Source of the DNA: an uncultured Gemmatimonadota bacterium | GTDB lineage: Bacteria; Gemmatimonadota; Gemmatimonadetes; Gemmatimonadales; Gemmatimonadaceae | DNA length: 5,013 bases | Direction: 5' to 3' | NCBI GenBank assembly: GCA_946479895.1 | Contig: CAMLHT010000273.1 | Span: 1 to 5,013 of the forward strand | In this document: piece after piece, positions 1-5,013 of the stretch | Position numbering within the stretch: position 1 is the stretch's first letter | How the letters are laid out: each line of letters starts with the position of its first letter | Notes under the pieces: model-generated | Database searches by the model: none | Told to the model about the DNA's origin: nothing | The model's input: only the letters and a program-made list of their open reading frames with translations | Program-made: the position numbers and the translations under genes

Positions 1-94
1 CGTGCTCGAGCGCGACTATGATGGCGCGACCCGGAATGCTCCGCCAGTCCAGCGCTCCTCCCTCTCGCGGCCCCTTCCACTTCCAGCGCAACCC

Positions 95-1312
95 TCACTC
101 GAGCGGAATGGCCCGATGCCCCTGCGGCGCCGTCCTCAGTGCCAGCTCGGCGACGGCGCTCCCGAGTTCCCGACCCGCCGTGACGTCGAAGCGGAAGTGC
201 AGCCCGGCGTAGATCCGCGCCAGCCCTGCTTCCTCCACCAGCCCCTGCATCTCGTCCGCGGCCGAGGGGAAAAAGCCCGCGAGCACTCCTCCCGCCGCCG
301 ATGACAGGCACGAGTGCGCGGAGGGATAGGACGGGAAATTCGGGCGCGGTACCCACGTGTGGATGGTCGGGTCGGCCTGGTAGGGCCGGATGTACCAGTA
401 CGTGTACTTGGCATCGTAGCAGCCGATCGAGGCGTCCATGATCGCCATGTGCAGCACGGCGAGCATCCGCGATGCCCGGCGCTCGTCGAGATTCTCGCGC
501 GCCGCGAGGTCAACGGCGCGCGCGCCGAAGAAGCCGGCCGGCCCGCCGGGGCCGTACTCGCTTGCCCAGAACCGCGCGATGCGCAGCTGGTCGGCTGTTG
601 GATTGTCGGAGAGCGCGTGGACCTCGGCGAGGTCGGTCGCATACTGGGCTGATCCGAATGCCGGAGGCGGCGCGGAGCGGAACTGATCGCCCGAGGTCAT
701 GAGCCAGGGACGCACCTGACCCCAGAGTGCGTCCTGCGGCCTCGGCGGCGTGGGAATCCAGTAGCCCGGCCCCACGGGAACGGTGCCGCTCCAGACAGCG
801 CTGCTGCCATCCGATGCGGCGTACGCGAGCACTCGCGCCGCCACGGTCCGTCCGATCGCGACACCGGCGTCCCAGTCGGCGTCGCGCTCGGATGGGAGAG
901 CGGGAAACGATGCGCCGTCTGCCGCGAATGCCGCGTCGATGAAGCCCTGCTCCGCGGAGTACAGTGCCGCCAGCACGCCGGCGGAGGCGCCGGCCGCTGC
1001 TCCCGCCTCCGACGGATGCAGCGCGTGATCCTTCCCCTGCTCGGCGGCTATCACGGCGTCGTACTGGGCTACGGCCACGAGTGCATACACCCGGGCGGCG
1101 GCGTTCGAGTTCCCCCCACGCCGGCCGATGATCTCGCGCGTGCGCAGGTTCCACAACGCGGAGGCGGTGACGCGGTTCGCCGCGGCGTCGGCGGGACGGG
1201 CACTCTCGTCGGGTGCAGGGGCGCTCGGGAGCGTGGGCGCCTGGCGCGCGTCGGCGCAGGCGGCGACCGCGCTCGCGGCGACCAGTACGGTGATGAAGCG
1301 GAAGCGGGACAT
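95..1312 (-). CDS. Vanadium-dependent haloperoxidase / PAP2-family phosphatase-like lipoprotein
   Basis: Predicted 405-residue exported lipoprotein of the PAP2 / vanadium haloperoxidase superfamily. These enzymes either remove phosphate from substrates or, with bound vanadate, oxidise halides using peroxide. The N-terminus has a basic start, a hydrophobic stretch and a lipobox (V-A-A-C) with the lipidated Cys at about residue 19, followed by a Pro/Ala-rich linker to about residue 45. Residues 46-90 form the N-terminal helical part usual in bacterial haloperoxidase-like proteins (AAARVYALVAVAQYDAV). Active-site motifs are complete: K302-x6-R309-P310, P330-S-A-H333, and R366-x5-H372-x3-D376 (RIYAGLHFRFD), where H372 would be the nucleophile or vanadate ligand. 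The second motif has Ala where PSGH is commonest. The ATG at 1312 is chosen over an in-frame ATG at 1378 because a strong Shine-Dalgarno lies just upstream and the signal peptide starts there. The gene is divergent from the sigma-kinase operon. The fold is clear; phosphatase versus haloperoxidase activity and the substrate cannot be told from sequence. Confidence 0.9.
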   Translation of the reverse strand: MSRFRFITVLVAASAVAACADARQAPTLPSAPAPDESARPADAAANRVTASALWNLRTREIIGRRGGNSNAAARVYALVAVAQYDAVIAAEQGKDHALHPSEAGAAAGASAGVLAALYSAEQGFIDAAFAADGASFPALPSERDADWDAGVAIGRTVAARVLAYAASDGSSAVWSGTVPVGPGYWIPTPPRPQDALWGQVRPWLMTSGDQFRSAPPPAFGSAQYATDLAEVHALSDNPTADQLRIARFWASEYGPGGPAGFFGARAVDLAARENLDERRASRMLAVLHMAIMDASIGCYDAKYTYWYIRPYQADPTIHTWVPRPNFPSYPSAHSCLSSAAGGVLAGFFPSAADEMQGLVEEAGLARIYAGLHFRFDVTAGRELGSAVAELALRTAPQGHRAIPLE

Positions 1313-1315
1313 GGC

Positions 1316-1321
1316 TCCTCC
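1316..1321 (-). promoter_or_regulatory. Shine-Dalgarno of the lipoprotein gene
   Basis: Read on the minus strand the sequence is GGAGGA, then GCC, then ATG at 1312. It is the strongest ribosome binding site in the window and decides the start: the upstream in-frame ATGs (at about 1378 and 1330) would put an unlikely polar stretch before the lipoprotein signal peptide. Confidence 0.75.
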
Positions 1322-1350
1322 GGGATGCATGGCGGTCCGCGAATGGCCGC

Positions 1351-1378
1351 CGTATGTTGGGTCGGCAGCGCGCGACAA
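1351..1378 (-). promoter_or_regulatory. Weak candidate promoter for the lipoprotein gene
   Basis: On the minus strand TTGTCG (1373-1378) is followed after 16 bases by CATACG (1351-1356), about 39 bases before the start codon. The first box matches the sigma-70 -35 consensus at four of six positions and the second is a poor -10 with only three. The position is sensible for a promoter with a short leader, but such matches occur by chance, so this is only a candidate. Confidence 0.2.
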
Positions 1379-1397
1379 CGAACGGGCATCTGGTGTA

Positions 1398-1433
1398 ACG
1401 ACGTGTCGCGCCGATTCCCGACATCACGACGTG
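1398..1433. repeat. Direct repeat ACGACGTG, possible regulator site
   Basis: ACGACGTG occurs at 1398-1405 and again at 1426-1433, 28 bases apart start to start. The second copy lies within CACGACGTG (1425-1433), an inverted repeat of CACG/CGTG around one base. The roughly 28-base period is near 2.7 helical turns, so the copies are not exactly on one face of DNA. The location between divergent genes makes an operator possible; in DNA this GC-rich, chance is also a fair explanation. Confidence 0.3.
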
Positions 1434-1487
1434 CGGACGAGCGGCGATTCGGCCCTTGCCGGGCTGGCAGCACGGTTGAGTGCCTCG

Positions 1488-2039
1488 ATGCGATCCGCGA
1501 CACCGTCCCCGGAGGCTGGTGCCGACCGCCGCGAGACGGTGGATGATCTCCTCCCCCTCGTCTACCAGCAGCTGCGACGCATCGCGCATCGCGAGCTCGG
1601 GCGGCTGCCGCAGGGCGGAACGCTGGAGACCGGTGAGCTGGTCCACGAGGCGTACCTGAAGATCGCCGCCGCCGCGCGCGGCGCGCCGATGCCCGACCAA
1701 TCCCGTTTTCTCGCGCTGGCGTCCGTCGCCATGCGGCACGTCGTGATGGACCGGGCGAAGGCGCGCCGCCGGCTCAAGCGCGGCGGCGCGCAGGGCCGAG
1801 TGACGTTCGACGAGGACCGGATCGTCGTCGAGGATCGCGCCGAGGTGCTGCTCCAGCTCGACGAGGCGCTCGGCTGGCTCGCCGAGCTCGAGCCGCGCCT
1901 CACCCGGGTGGTGGAGTGTCGCTTCTTCGGCGGCATGAGCGAAGAGGAAATCGCGGCAGCGCTCGGCGTCACGGTGCGGACCGTCCAGCGGGACTGGGCA
2001 AAGGCGCGCATGCTGCTGCGTCAGGCGCTCGAAGCGTGA
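1488..2039 (+). CDS. ECF RNA polymerase sigma factor, TIGR02999 / ECF43-like
   Basis: A 183-residue alternative sigma factor that would direct RNA polymerase to a specific set of promoters. Region 2 spans about residues 20-100, with PLVYQQLRRIAHREL, then T48-G-E-L-V-H-E-A-Y-L-K and FLALASVAMRHVVMDRAKARRRLKRGG split over 74-100; these are hallmarks of the TIGR02999 family (Pfam Sigma70_ECF). Region 4 spans about 120-182, with a helix-turn-helix around 151-172 (EEEIAAALGVTVRTVQRDW) for the -35 element. The ATG at 1488 is the first plausible start; its Shine-Dalgarno is weak and a TTG at 1476 or GTG at 1539 cannot be excluded. The open frame runs on upstream, but into the divergent gene without sigma-like sequence. 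The N-terminus before PLVY is shorter and less typical than in most relatives. The stop overlaps the kinase start by four bases, so the kinase is the obvious controlling partner; there is no anti-sigma gene nearby. Confidence 0.9.
   Translation: MRSATPSPEAGADRRETVDDLLPLVYQQLRRIAHRELGRLPQGGTLETGELVHEAYLKIAAAARGAPMPDQSRFLALASVAMRHVVMDRAKARRRLKRGGAQGRVTFDEDRIVVEDRAEVLLQLDEALGWLAELEPRLTRVVECRFFGGMSEEEIAAALGVTVRTVQRDWAKARMLLRQALEA
2036..2039 (+). other. GTGA start/stop overlap between sigma factor and kinase genes
   Basis: The GTG start of the kinase (2036-2038) overlaps the TGA stop of the sigma factor (2037-2039). No good Shine-Dalgarno is visible just upstream, so re-initiation by ribosomes finishing the sigma factor is the likely way the kinase is translated. 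This keeps the two proteins in a linked ratio and supports this start over the in-frame ATG at 1916, which lies deep inside the sigma gene. Confidence 0.75.
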
Positions 2040-4924
2040 GCACGCCTCCTCGCTTCACTCCCGACGCGTGGCGACGGCTCGAGCCGCTGCTCGATGCGCT
2101 GCTCGATGCGCCGCCCGACCGACGTCCGGCGATGATCGCTGAGCTGAGCGGTGGAGATCCCGTGCGAAGCGCGGAGCTCGAGCGAATGGTCGCGGACTGC
2201 GAGCGCGTGCACCCGCTGCTCGATGCGCCGGATGCGGGACGCTTCGCGACAGCGCTCCTTGAACCGTCGCCACCGATGCCCGGCATGCTCGCCGACCGCT
2301 ATCGGGTGCTGCACGAAGTGGGTCGAGGGGGCATGGCGACGGTGTATCTCGCGCGGGACCTGCGGCACGACCGCGACGTCGCGGTGAAGGTGGTACGCCC
2401 CTCGCTCGCGGCGGCGATCGGCCGCGAGCGATTCCTGCGCGAGATCGCGATCGCGGCCCGACTGCGCCACCCGCAGATCGTCCCGCTCTACGACTCCGGT
2501 GAAGTGCCGGCCGAGAATGCGTCGGGCACCACGCTTCTGTATTACGTGATGCCATACGAGACGGGGCGATCGCTGCGCGAGCGCCTCGACCAGGACGGAG
2601 CCCTTCCAGTGGACGACACGCTCGTCATCCTGCGGGACGTCTGCGAAGCGCTGTCGCACGCCCACCAGCACGGGATCGTCCACCGCGACATCAAGCCCGA
2701 CAACCTGCTGCTCTCGGGACGCCACGCACTGGTGACCGACTTCGGCGTGGCGAGGGCCGTGAGCACCGCGGCCGAGTCCGTGTTCGCCAGCACTGCAGGT
2801 GCGCCCGCCGCCAGCACGGCGCTCGGCACGCCGACATACATGGCGCCGGAACAGATCGTCCCCGGTGCGCGCGTGGACCATCGCGCGGACATCTACGCCG
2901 TGGGCGTGGTCGGCTACGAGATCCTGACTGGAACGCCGCCACTGTTGGCGGGAGAGCCGCCGCGTGACACGACGCAGGTGACCGAGCTGATGCGCCTTCT
3001 GCACCGGCGGCGATCGGACGTTCCGAAGGCCCTGATTGATGCCGTCGCGCGATGCCTCGCCTCGAGCCCGGACGACCGCTGGCAGAGCGCTGACGACATG
3101 CTTGCCGCGCTGGCGGCGATCCCGGCGACGACCCGCATGACGAAGGTCGGCTGGGCTGCTCGACTGACGATGCCGGCAAGACTGAGCGTGCTGGCGCTCG
3201 GCGCCGTGACGATCGCGGCGCTGGTCTTCACGCTGCGAGAACACCGAACTGCAGAGGTGCCACTGCACCTCGGGCGCGCCTGGCAGCTCACCTCAGAGCG
3301 CGGGCTCGAGGTGCTGCCCTCCCTCTCACCGGACGGCCGGTATGTCGCGTATGCGGTGGGAAATGCGCTGCGGATGAGGGTCGCCGTTCGGCCAGTTGCT
3401 GGCGGACCGGTCCGATGGCTCACCGCCCCCGAGGCGAATGCGTGGTCGCCGCGCTGGTCACCGACGGGAGAGCGCATTCTCTACCTCGCGAATGGCGGCG
3501 TGTTCAGCGTGCCCGTCTCGGGCGGCGCGGAGCGACAGGAGGTCGCGAATCGTTCCGGTGCCAGCGTTCGTTCCGCGACATGGTCGGCGAACGGTCGGGA
3601 GATCGCGTACGTGCTCGGCGATTCCCTGCTCGCGCGCACGGCGGGCACGGCGAATTCGCGGCTGGTCGCAACGGGTCAGGACCTGCATTCCTGCCGCTGG
3701 TCGCCGGACGGCGCGTGGATCGCCTGCGTGTCCGGCAACTCCTTTCACGTGACGGTCGGTGGCGTCTCGGGAACGGGACCGATGTTCGGTAATCTCGCGC
3801 CGAGCCGGATCGTGCTCGCGCCCGCCCGCGGCGGCCGCCTGGCGAACCTCACGGACAGCGTAACGCTCAACCAGGCGCCCGTGTGGTCACGCACCTCGCG
3901 CACCCTCTACTTCGTGTCGGATCGCAATGGACCGCGTGACGTCTATGCGCTCGACGTGCGCTCACCCTCTGCGAAGCCGATCCGTGTCACGACGGGACTT
4001 GGCGCGCAGTCCATCGATCTTTCCGCCGATGACGGACGGATGGTGTACGCCGCCTACGCGAGCACGGCGAACGTGTGGTCCCTCCCGATCCCGGCGGATC
4101 CCCCCGCCACGACCGACGCAGCGACAGCGGTGACGTCGGGCAACCAGACCGTCGAGGGGGTACGCGCCTCAGCGGATGCCCGGTGGCTCGTGTACGACTC
4201 CGATCTCAGCGGCAAGTCGGATGTCTATCGAACGCCGATCGGCGGTGGGGAGGTGGAGCGTCTCACGCACGGCCCTTCGGCCGACTTCCGCGGGGCGCTG
4301 TCTCCGGACGGAAGGGAGCTGGCGTACCATTCGTTCACGACTGGCGCGCGGGACATCTTCCTCCTCACGCTCGGCGGTGGAACCCCCCGTCGACTCACGC
4401 GAGCAGCCGGGCGCCAGTTCGCGATGGCCAACTGGTCGCCCGACGGCAGCGCGCTCTCGTTCTTCGACCTGCGGAACGCGGAGGTGCTGGTGATGCGACG
4501 TGATCGACGTGGCGTGTGGACCATGCCACGCGTGGTGGCTCGAAATGCGTGGCGTCCCGAGTGGTCGCCGGACGGCGGCACGATCGCCTTCGTCTCGCCG
4601 ACCGACGGTCGGATTGCGCTCGTGCCGTCGGACTCCGGCCTCGCCCGCACGCTGTACGTGCCCGGAGCAGGTGATCCCCCCGCCGAGCTGGCCCTCTTCG
4701 CACCAAATGGACGCGAGCTCTACTTCAAGAGCCACGACACGCGTGGGCGCGCGTCGTTCTGGTCGATCCCGGTCTCGGGTGGCCGCCCACGTCGCCTCGT
4801 GCGGTTCGACGATCCGGCATGGTCCTCCAACCGGTTCGATTTCGCCAGCGACGGACGCCGCTTCTACTTCACAGTGGAGGATCGCCAGAGCGACGTCTGG
4901 GTAGCGGAGATCGCGAAGCGCTGA
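2036..4924 (+). CDS. Transmembrane Ser/Thr protein kinase with C-terminal TolB-like PD40 beta-propeller
   Basis: A 962-residue Hanks-type (PknB-like) kinase with a sensor half. Residues 1-88 are a helical extension with the LLDA...PPDRR pattern often found before such kinases. The kinase domain spans about 89-363: glycine loop GRGGMATV (96-103), ATP-binding K118, helix-C E136, catalytic HRDIKPDN (D218, K220, N223), DFG (235-237), GTPTYMAPE (264-272) and D285 in the DIYAVG motif. All key residues are present, so it should be active. The activation loop (238-263) is rich in Ser and Thr, suiting autophosphorylation. A single membrane helix lies at about 383-400, with basic residues before it, which puts the kinase in the cytoplasm. 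Residues 415-962 carry 12 PD40 repeats as in TolB, predicted to be periplasmic or extracytoplasmic and to sense a ligand or partner. It is co-translated with the ECF sigma factor, its likely substrate. The ligand is unknown. The GTG at 2036 fits both the overlap and family N-termini. Confidence 0.93.
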   Translation: MSTPPRFTPDAWRRLEPLLDALLDAPPDRRPAMIAELSGGDPVRSAELERMVADCERVHPLLDAPDAGRFATALLEPSPPMPGMLADRYRVLHEVGRGGMATVYLARDLRHDRDVAVKVVRPSLAAAIGRERFLREIAIAARLRHPQIVPLYDSGEVPAENASGTTLLYYVMPYETGRSLRERLDQDGALPVDDTLVILRDVCEALSHAHQHGIVHRDIKPDNLLLSGRHALVTDFGVARAVSTAAESVFASTAGAPAASTALGTPTYMAPEQIVPGARVDHRADIYAVGVVGYEILTGTPPLLAGEPPRDTTQVTELMRLLHRRRSDVPKALIDAVARCLASSPDDRWQSADDMLAALAAIPATTRMTKVGWAARLTMPARLSVLALGAVTIAALVFTLREHRTAEVPLHLGRAWQLTSERGLEVLPSLSPDGRYVAYAVGNALRMRVAVRPVAGGPVRWLTAPEANAWSPRWSPTGERILYLANGGVFSVPVSGGAERQEVANRSGASVRSATWSANGREIAYVLGDSLLARTAGTANSRLVATGQDLHSCRWSPDGAWIACVSGNSFHVTVGGVSGTGPMFGNLAPSRIVLAPARGGRLANLTDSVTLNQAPVWSRTSRTLYFVSDRNGPRDVYALDVRSPSAKPIRVTTGLGAQSIDLSADDGRMVYAAYASTANVWSLPIPADPPATTDAATAVTSGNQTVEGVRASADARWLVYDSDLSGKSDVYRTPIGGGEVERLTHGPSADFRGALSPDGRELAYHSFTTGARDIFLLTLGGGTPRRLTRAAGRQFAMANWSPDGSALSFFDLRNAEVLVMRRDRRGVWTMPRVVARNAWRPEWSPDGGTIAFVSPTDGRIALVPSDSGLARTLYVPGAGDPPAELALFAPNGRELYFKSHDTRGRASFWSIPVSGGRPRRLVRFDDPAWSSNRFDFASDGRRFYFTVEDRQSDVWVAEIAKR
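2086..2230 (+). repeat. Short repeats coding LLDA in the kinase N-terminus
   Basis: GCTGCTCGATGC is present in tandem at 2086-2097 and 2098-2109, and again at 2215-2226. The second and third copies agree over 16 bases (2098-2113 and 2215-2230). They encode Leu-Leu-Asp-Ala at residues 18-21, 22-25 and 61-64 of the kinase, in amphipathic helices. The tandem pair may be a small in-frame duplication. Confidence 0.6.
3182..3235 (+). other. Single membrane-spanning helix of the kinase
   Basis: Residues 383-400 (LSVLALGAVTIAALVFTL) are uncharged and hydrophobic, flanked by R367, K370, R376 and R382 on the kinase side and by R401/R404 on the other. The greater positive charge before the helix and the kinase domain's need for ATP place the N-terminal half in the cytoplasm and the propeller outside. 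Confidence 0.85.
3278..4921 (+). repeat. Twelve PD40 (TolB-type) beta-propeller repeats in the kinase
   Basis: Protein-level repeats centred on a S-P-D-G-like turn followed by a beta-strand occur at residues 431, 475, 517, 556, 618, 663, 712, 756, 801, 844, 889 and 937. Five read exactly SPDG; others are degenerate, such as SPTG, SANG, SRTS, SADD, SADA, APNG and ASDG. Spacing is 39-49 residues except for 62 between the fourth and fifth. TolB itself has a six-bladed propeller, so twelve repeats would suit two such propellers or one larger array. In bacterial kinases such domains are usually thought to bind ligands or proteins. Confidence 0.8.
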
Positions 4925-4939
4925 CGGCCATCCCTGCCT

Positions 4940-5013
4940 TCAAGTCGCCTGCATCGCGTTCGGCTGGTAGCTTCCGACCTCCGTGCCGAGGGCGATGCTC
5001 AGGCGGTTCCAGC
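4940..5013 (-). CDS. Possible C-terminus of a convergent gene, cut by the window edge
   Basis: On the minus strand one frame is open from the right edge to a TGA at 4940-4942 and encodes 23 residues beginning WNRLSIALGTEVGSYQPN and ending MQAT. The composition looks protein-like and most codons end in G or C, in contrast to the other frames. If real, it converges on the kinase gene with only 15 bases between the stops. I do not recognise the family and 23 codons are too few to be sure. Confidence 0.35.
   Translation of the reverse strand, partial: WNRLSIALGTEVGSYQPNAMQAT

Larger units (their letters stand above)
1313..1487. other. Divergent intergenic region
   Basis: This 175-base spacer lies between the divergent lipoprotein and sigma factor starts and must hold the promoters of both units unless transcription comes from farther away. 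Besides the lipoprotein ribosome binding site it contains an 8-base direct repeat and the sequence TGTAACG at 1394-1400, whose AAC core resembles the -35 element of many ECF-dependent promoters; I could not pair it with a convincing -10. No small gene, riboswitch or terminator hairpin was recognised. Confidence 0.6.

Noticed and set aside
2..304. Plus-strand open frame entering from the left edge
   Set aside because: About 200 bases lie antisense to the conserved C-terminal motif region of the lipoprotein, and the translation is Pro/Arg-rich without a recognisable domain. A real gene end within 1-94 cannot be excluded but is not supported.
1313..1378. Start of the lipoprotein at the ATG at 1378
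   Set aside because: It would add 22 polar residues ahead of an otherwise perfect lipoprotein signal peptide and would ignore the GGAGGA site just before 1312.
1128..1487. Upstream extension of the sigma factor to an ATG at 1128
   Set aside because: The extra 120 residues would overlap the lipoprotein signal-peptide region on the other strand and show no sigma-like sequence; the open frame is explained by high GC content.
510..1739. Minus-strand open frame of 409 codons across the lipoprotein and sigma genes
   Set aside because: It spans the divergent spacer, is antisense to the sigma factor and out of frame with the lipoprotein. Its Arg-rich translation has no domain pattern.
1916..2035. 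Upstream extension of the kinase to an ATG at 1916
   Set aside because: This would overlap the DNA-binding region of the sigma gene by over 100 bases and adds an Arg/Gly-rich stretch unlike kinase leaders; the GTG at 2036 gives a standard four-base overlap.
2021..3268. Long minus-strand open frame (415 codons) opposite the kinase
   Set aside because: It lies antisense to a kinase domain with every catalytic motif intact. Its translation is rich in Arg, His and Ser with no recognisable domain, as expected from the complement of GC-rich coding DNA.
4925..5013. Rho-independent terminator after the kinase gene
   Set aside because: No stable GC hairpin followed by a T-run was found on either strand in this stretch.

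Overview
The window is very GC-rich and gene-dense, and its codons strongly prefer G or C at the third position. It reads as chromosomal DNA from a free-living, Gram-negative-type bacterium. An ECF sigma factor of the TIGR02999/ECF43-like type, translationally coupled to a Ser/Thr kinase carrying a TolB/PD40 beta-propeller, is an arrangement typical of Gemmatimonadota and also seen in Acidobacteriota. Gemmatimonadota is my first guess. This is inferred from gene type and base composition; there is no rRNA or other marker gene in the window.

Layout: positions 95-1312 (minus strand) encode a secreted lipoprotein of the vanadium haloperoxidase / PAP2 phosphatase superfamily, with all three active-site motifs. 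A 175-bp divergent spacer (1313-1487) follows, holding the lipoprotein's ribosome binding site, a weak candidate promoter and a direct repeat. On the plus strand, 1488-2039 encode the ECF sigma factor. It overlaps by four bases (GTGA) with 2036-4924, a 962-residue membrane-spanning Ser/Thr protein kinase whose C-terminal half is a 12-repeat PD40 beta-propeller. After a 15-bp gap, the right edge (4940-5013) may hold the last 23 codons of a convergent minus-strand gene. I found no supportable gene in positions 1-94, which lie downstream of the lipoprotein stop. I saw no RNA gene, CRISPR array, insertion sequence or convincing terminator.

Likely working of the system (inference): the kinase sits in the inner membrane with its catalytic domain in the cytoplasm and its propeller outside, where it could bind a ligand, protein or cell-wall component. 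It would then control the co-translated sigma factor by phosphorylation, as reported for the ECF43 pair EcfP/PknT of Vibrio parahaemolyticus. The sigma factor may control its own operon and perhaps the divergent lipoprotein gene, but no sequence feature proves this. The most informative points are the GTGA coupling, the threonine in sigma region 2 next to a weakly acidic motif, and the 12 propeller repeats, which suggest two six-bladed propellers.
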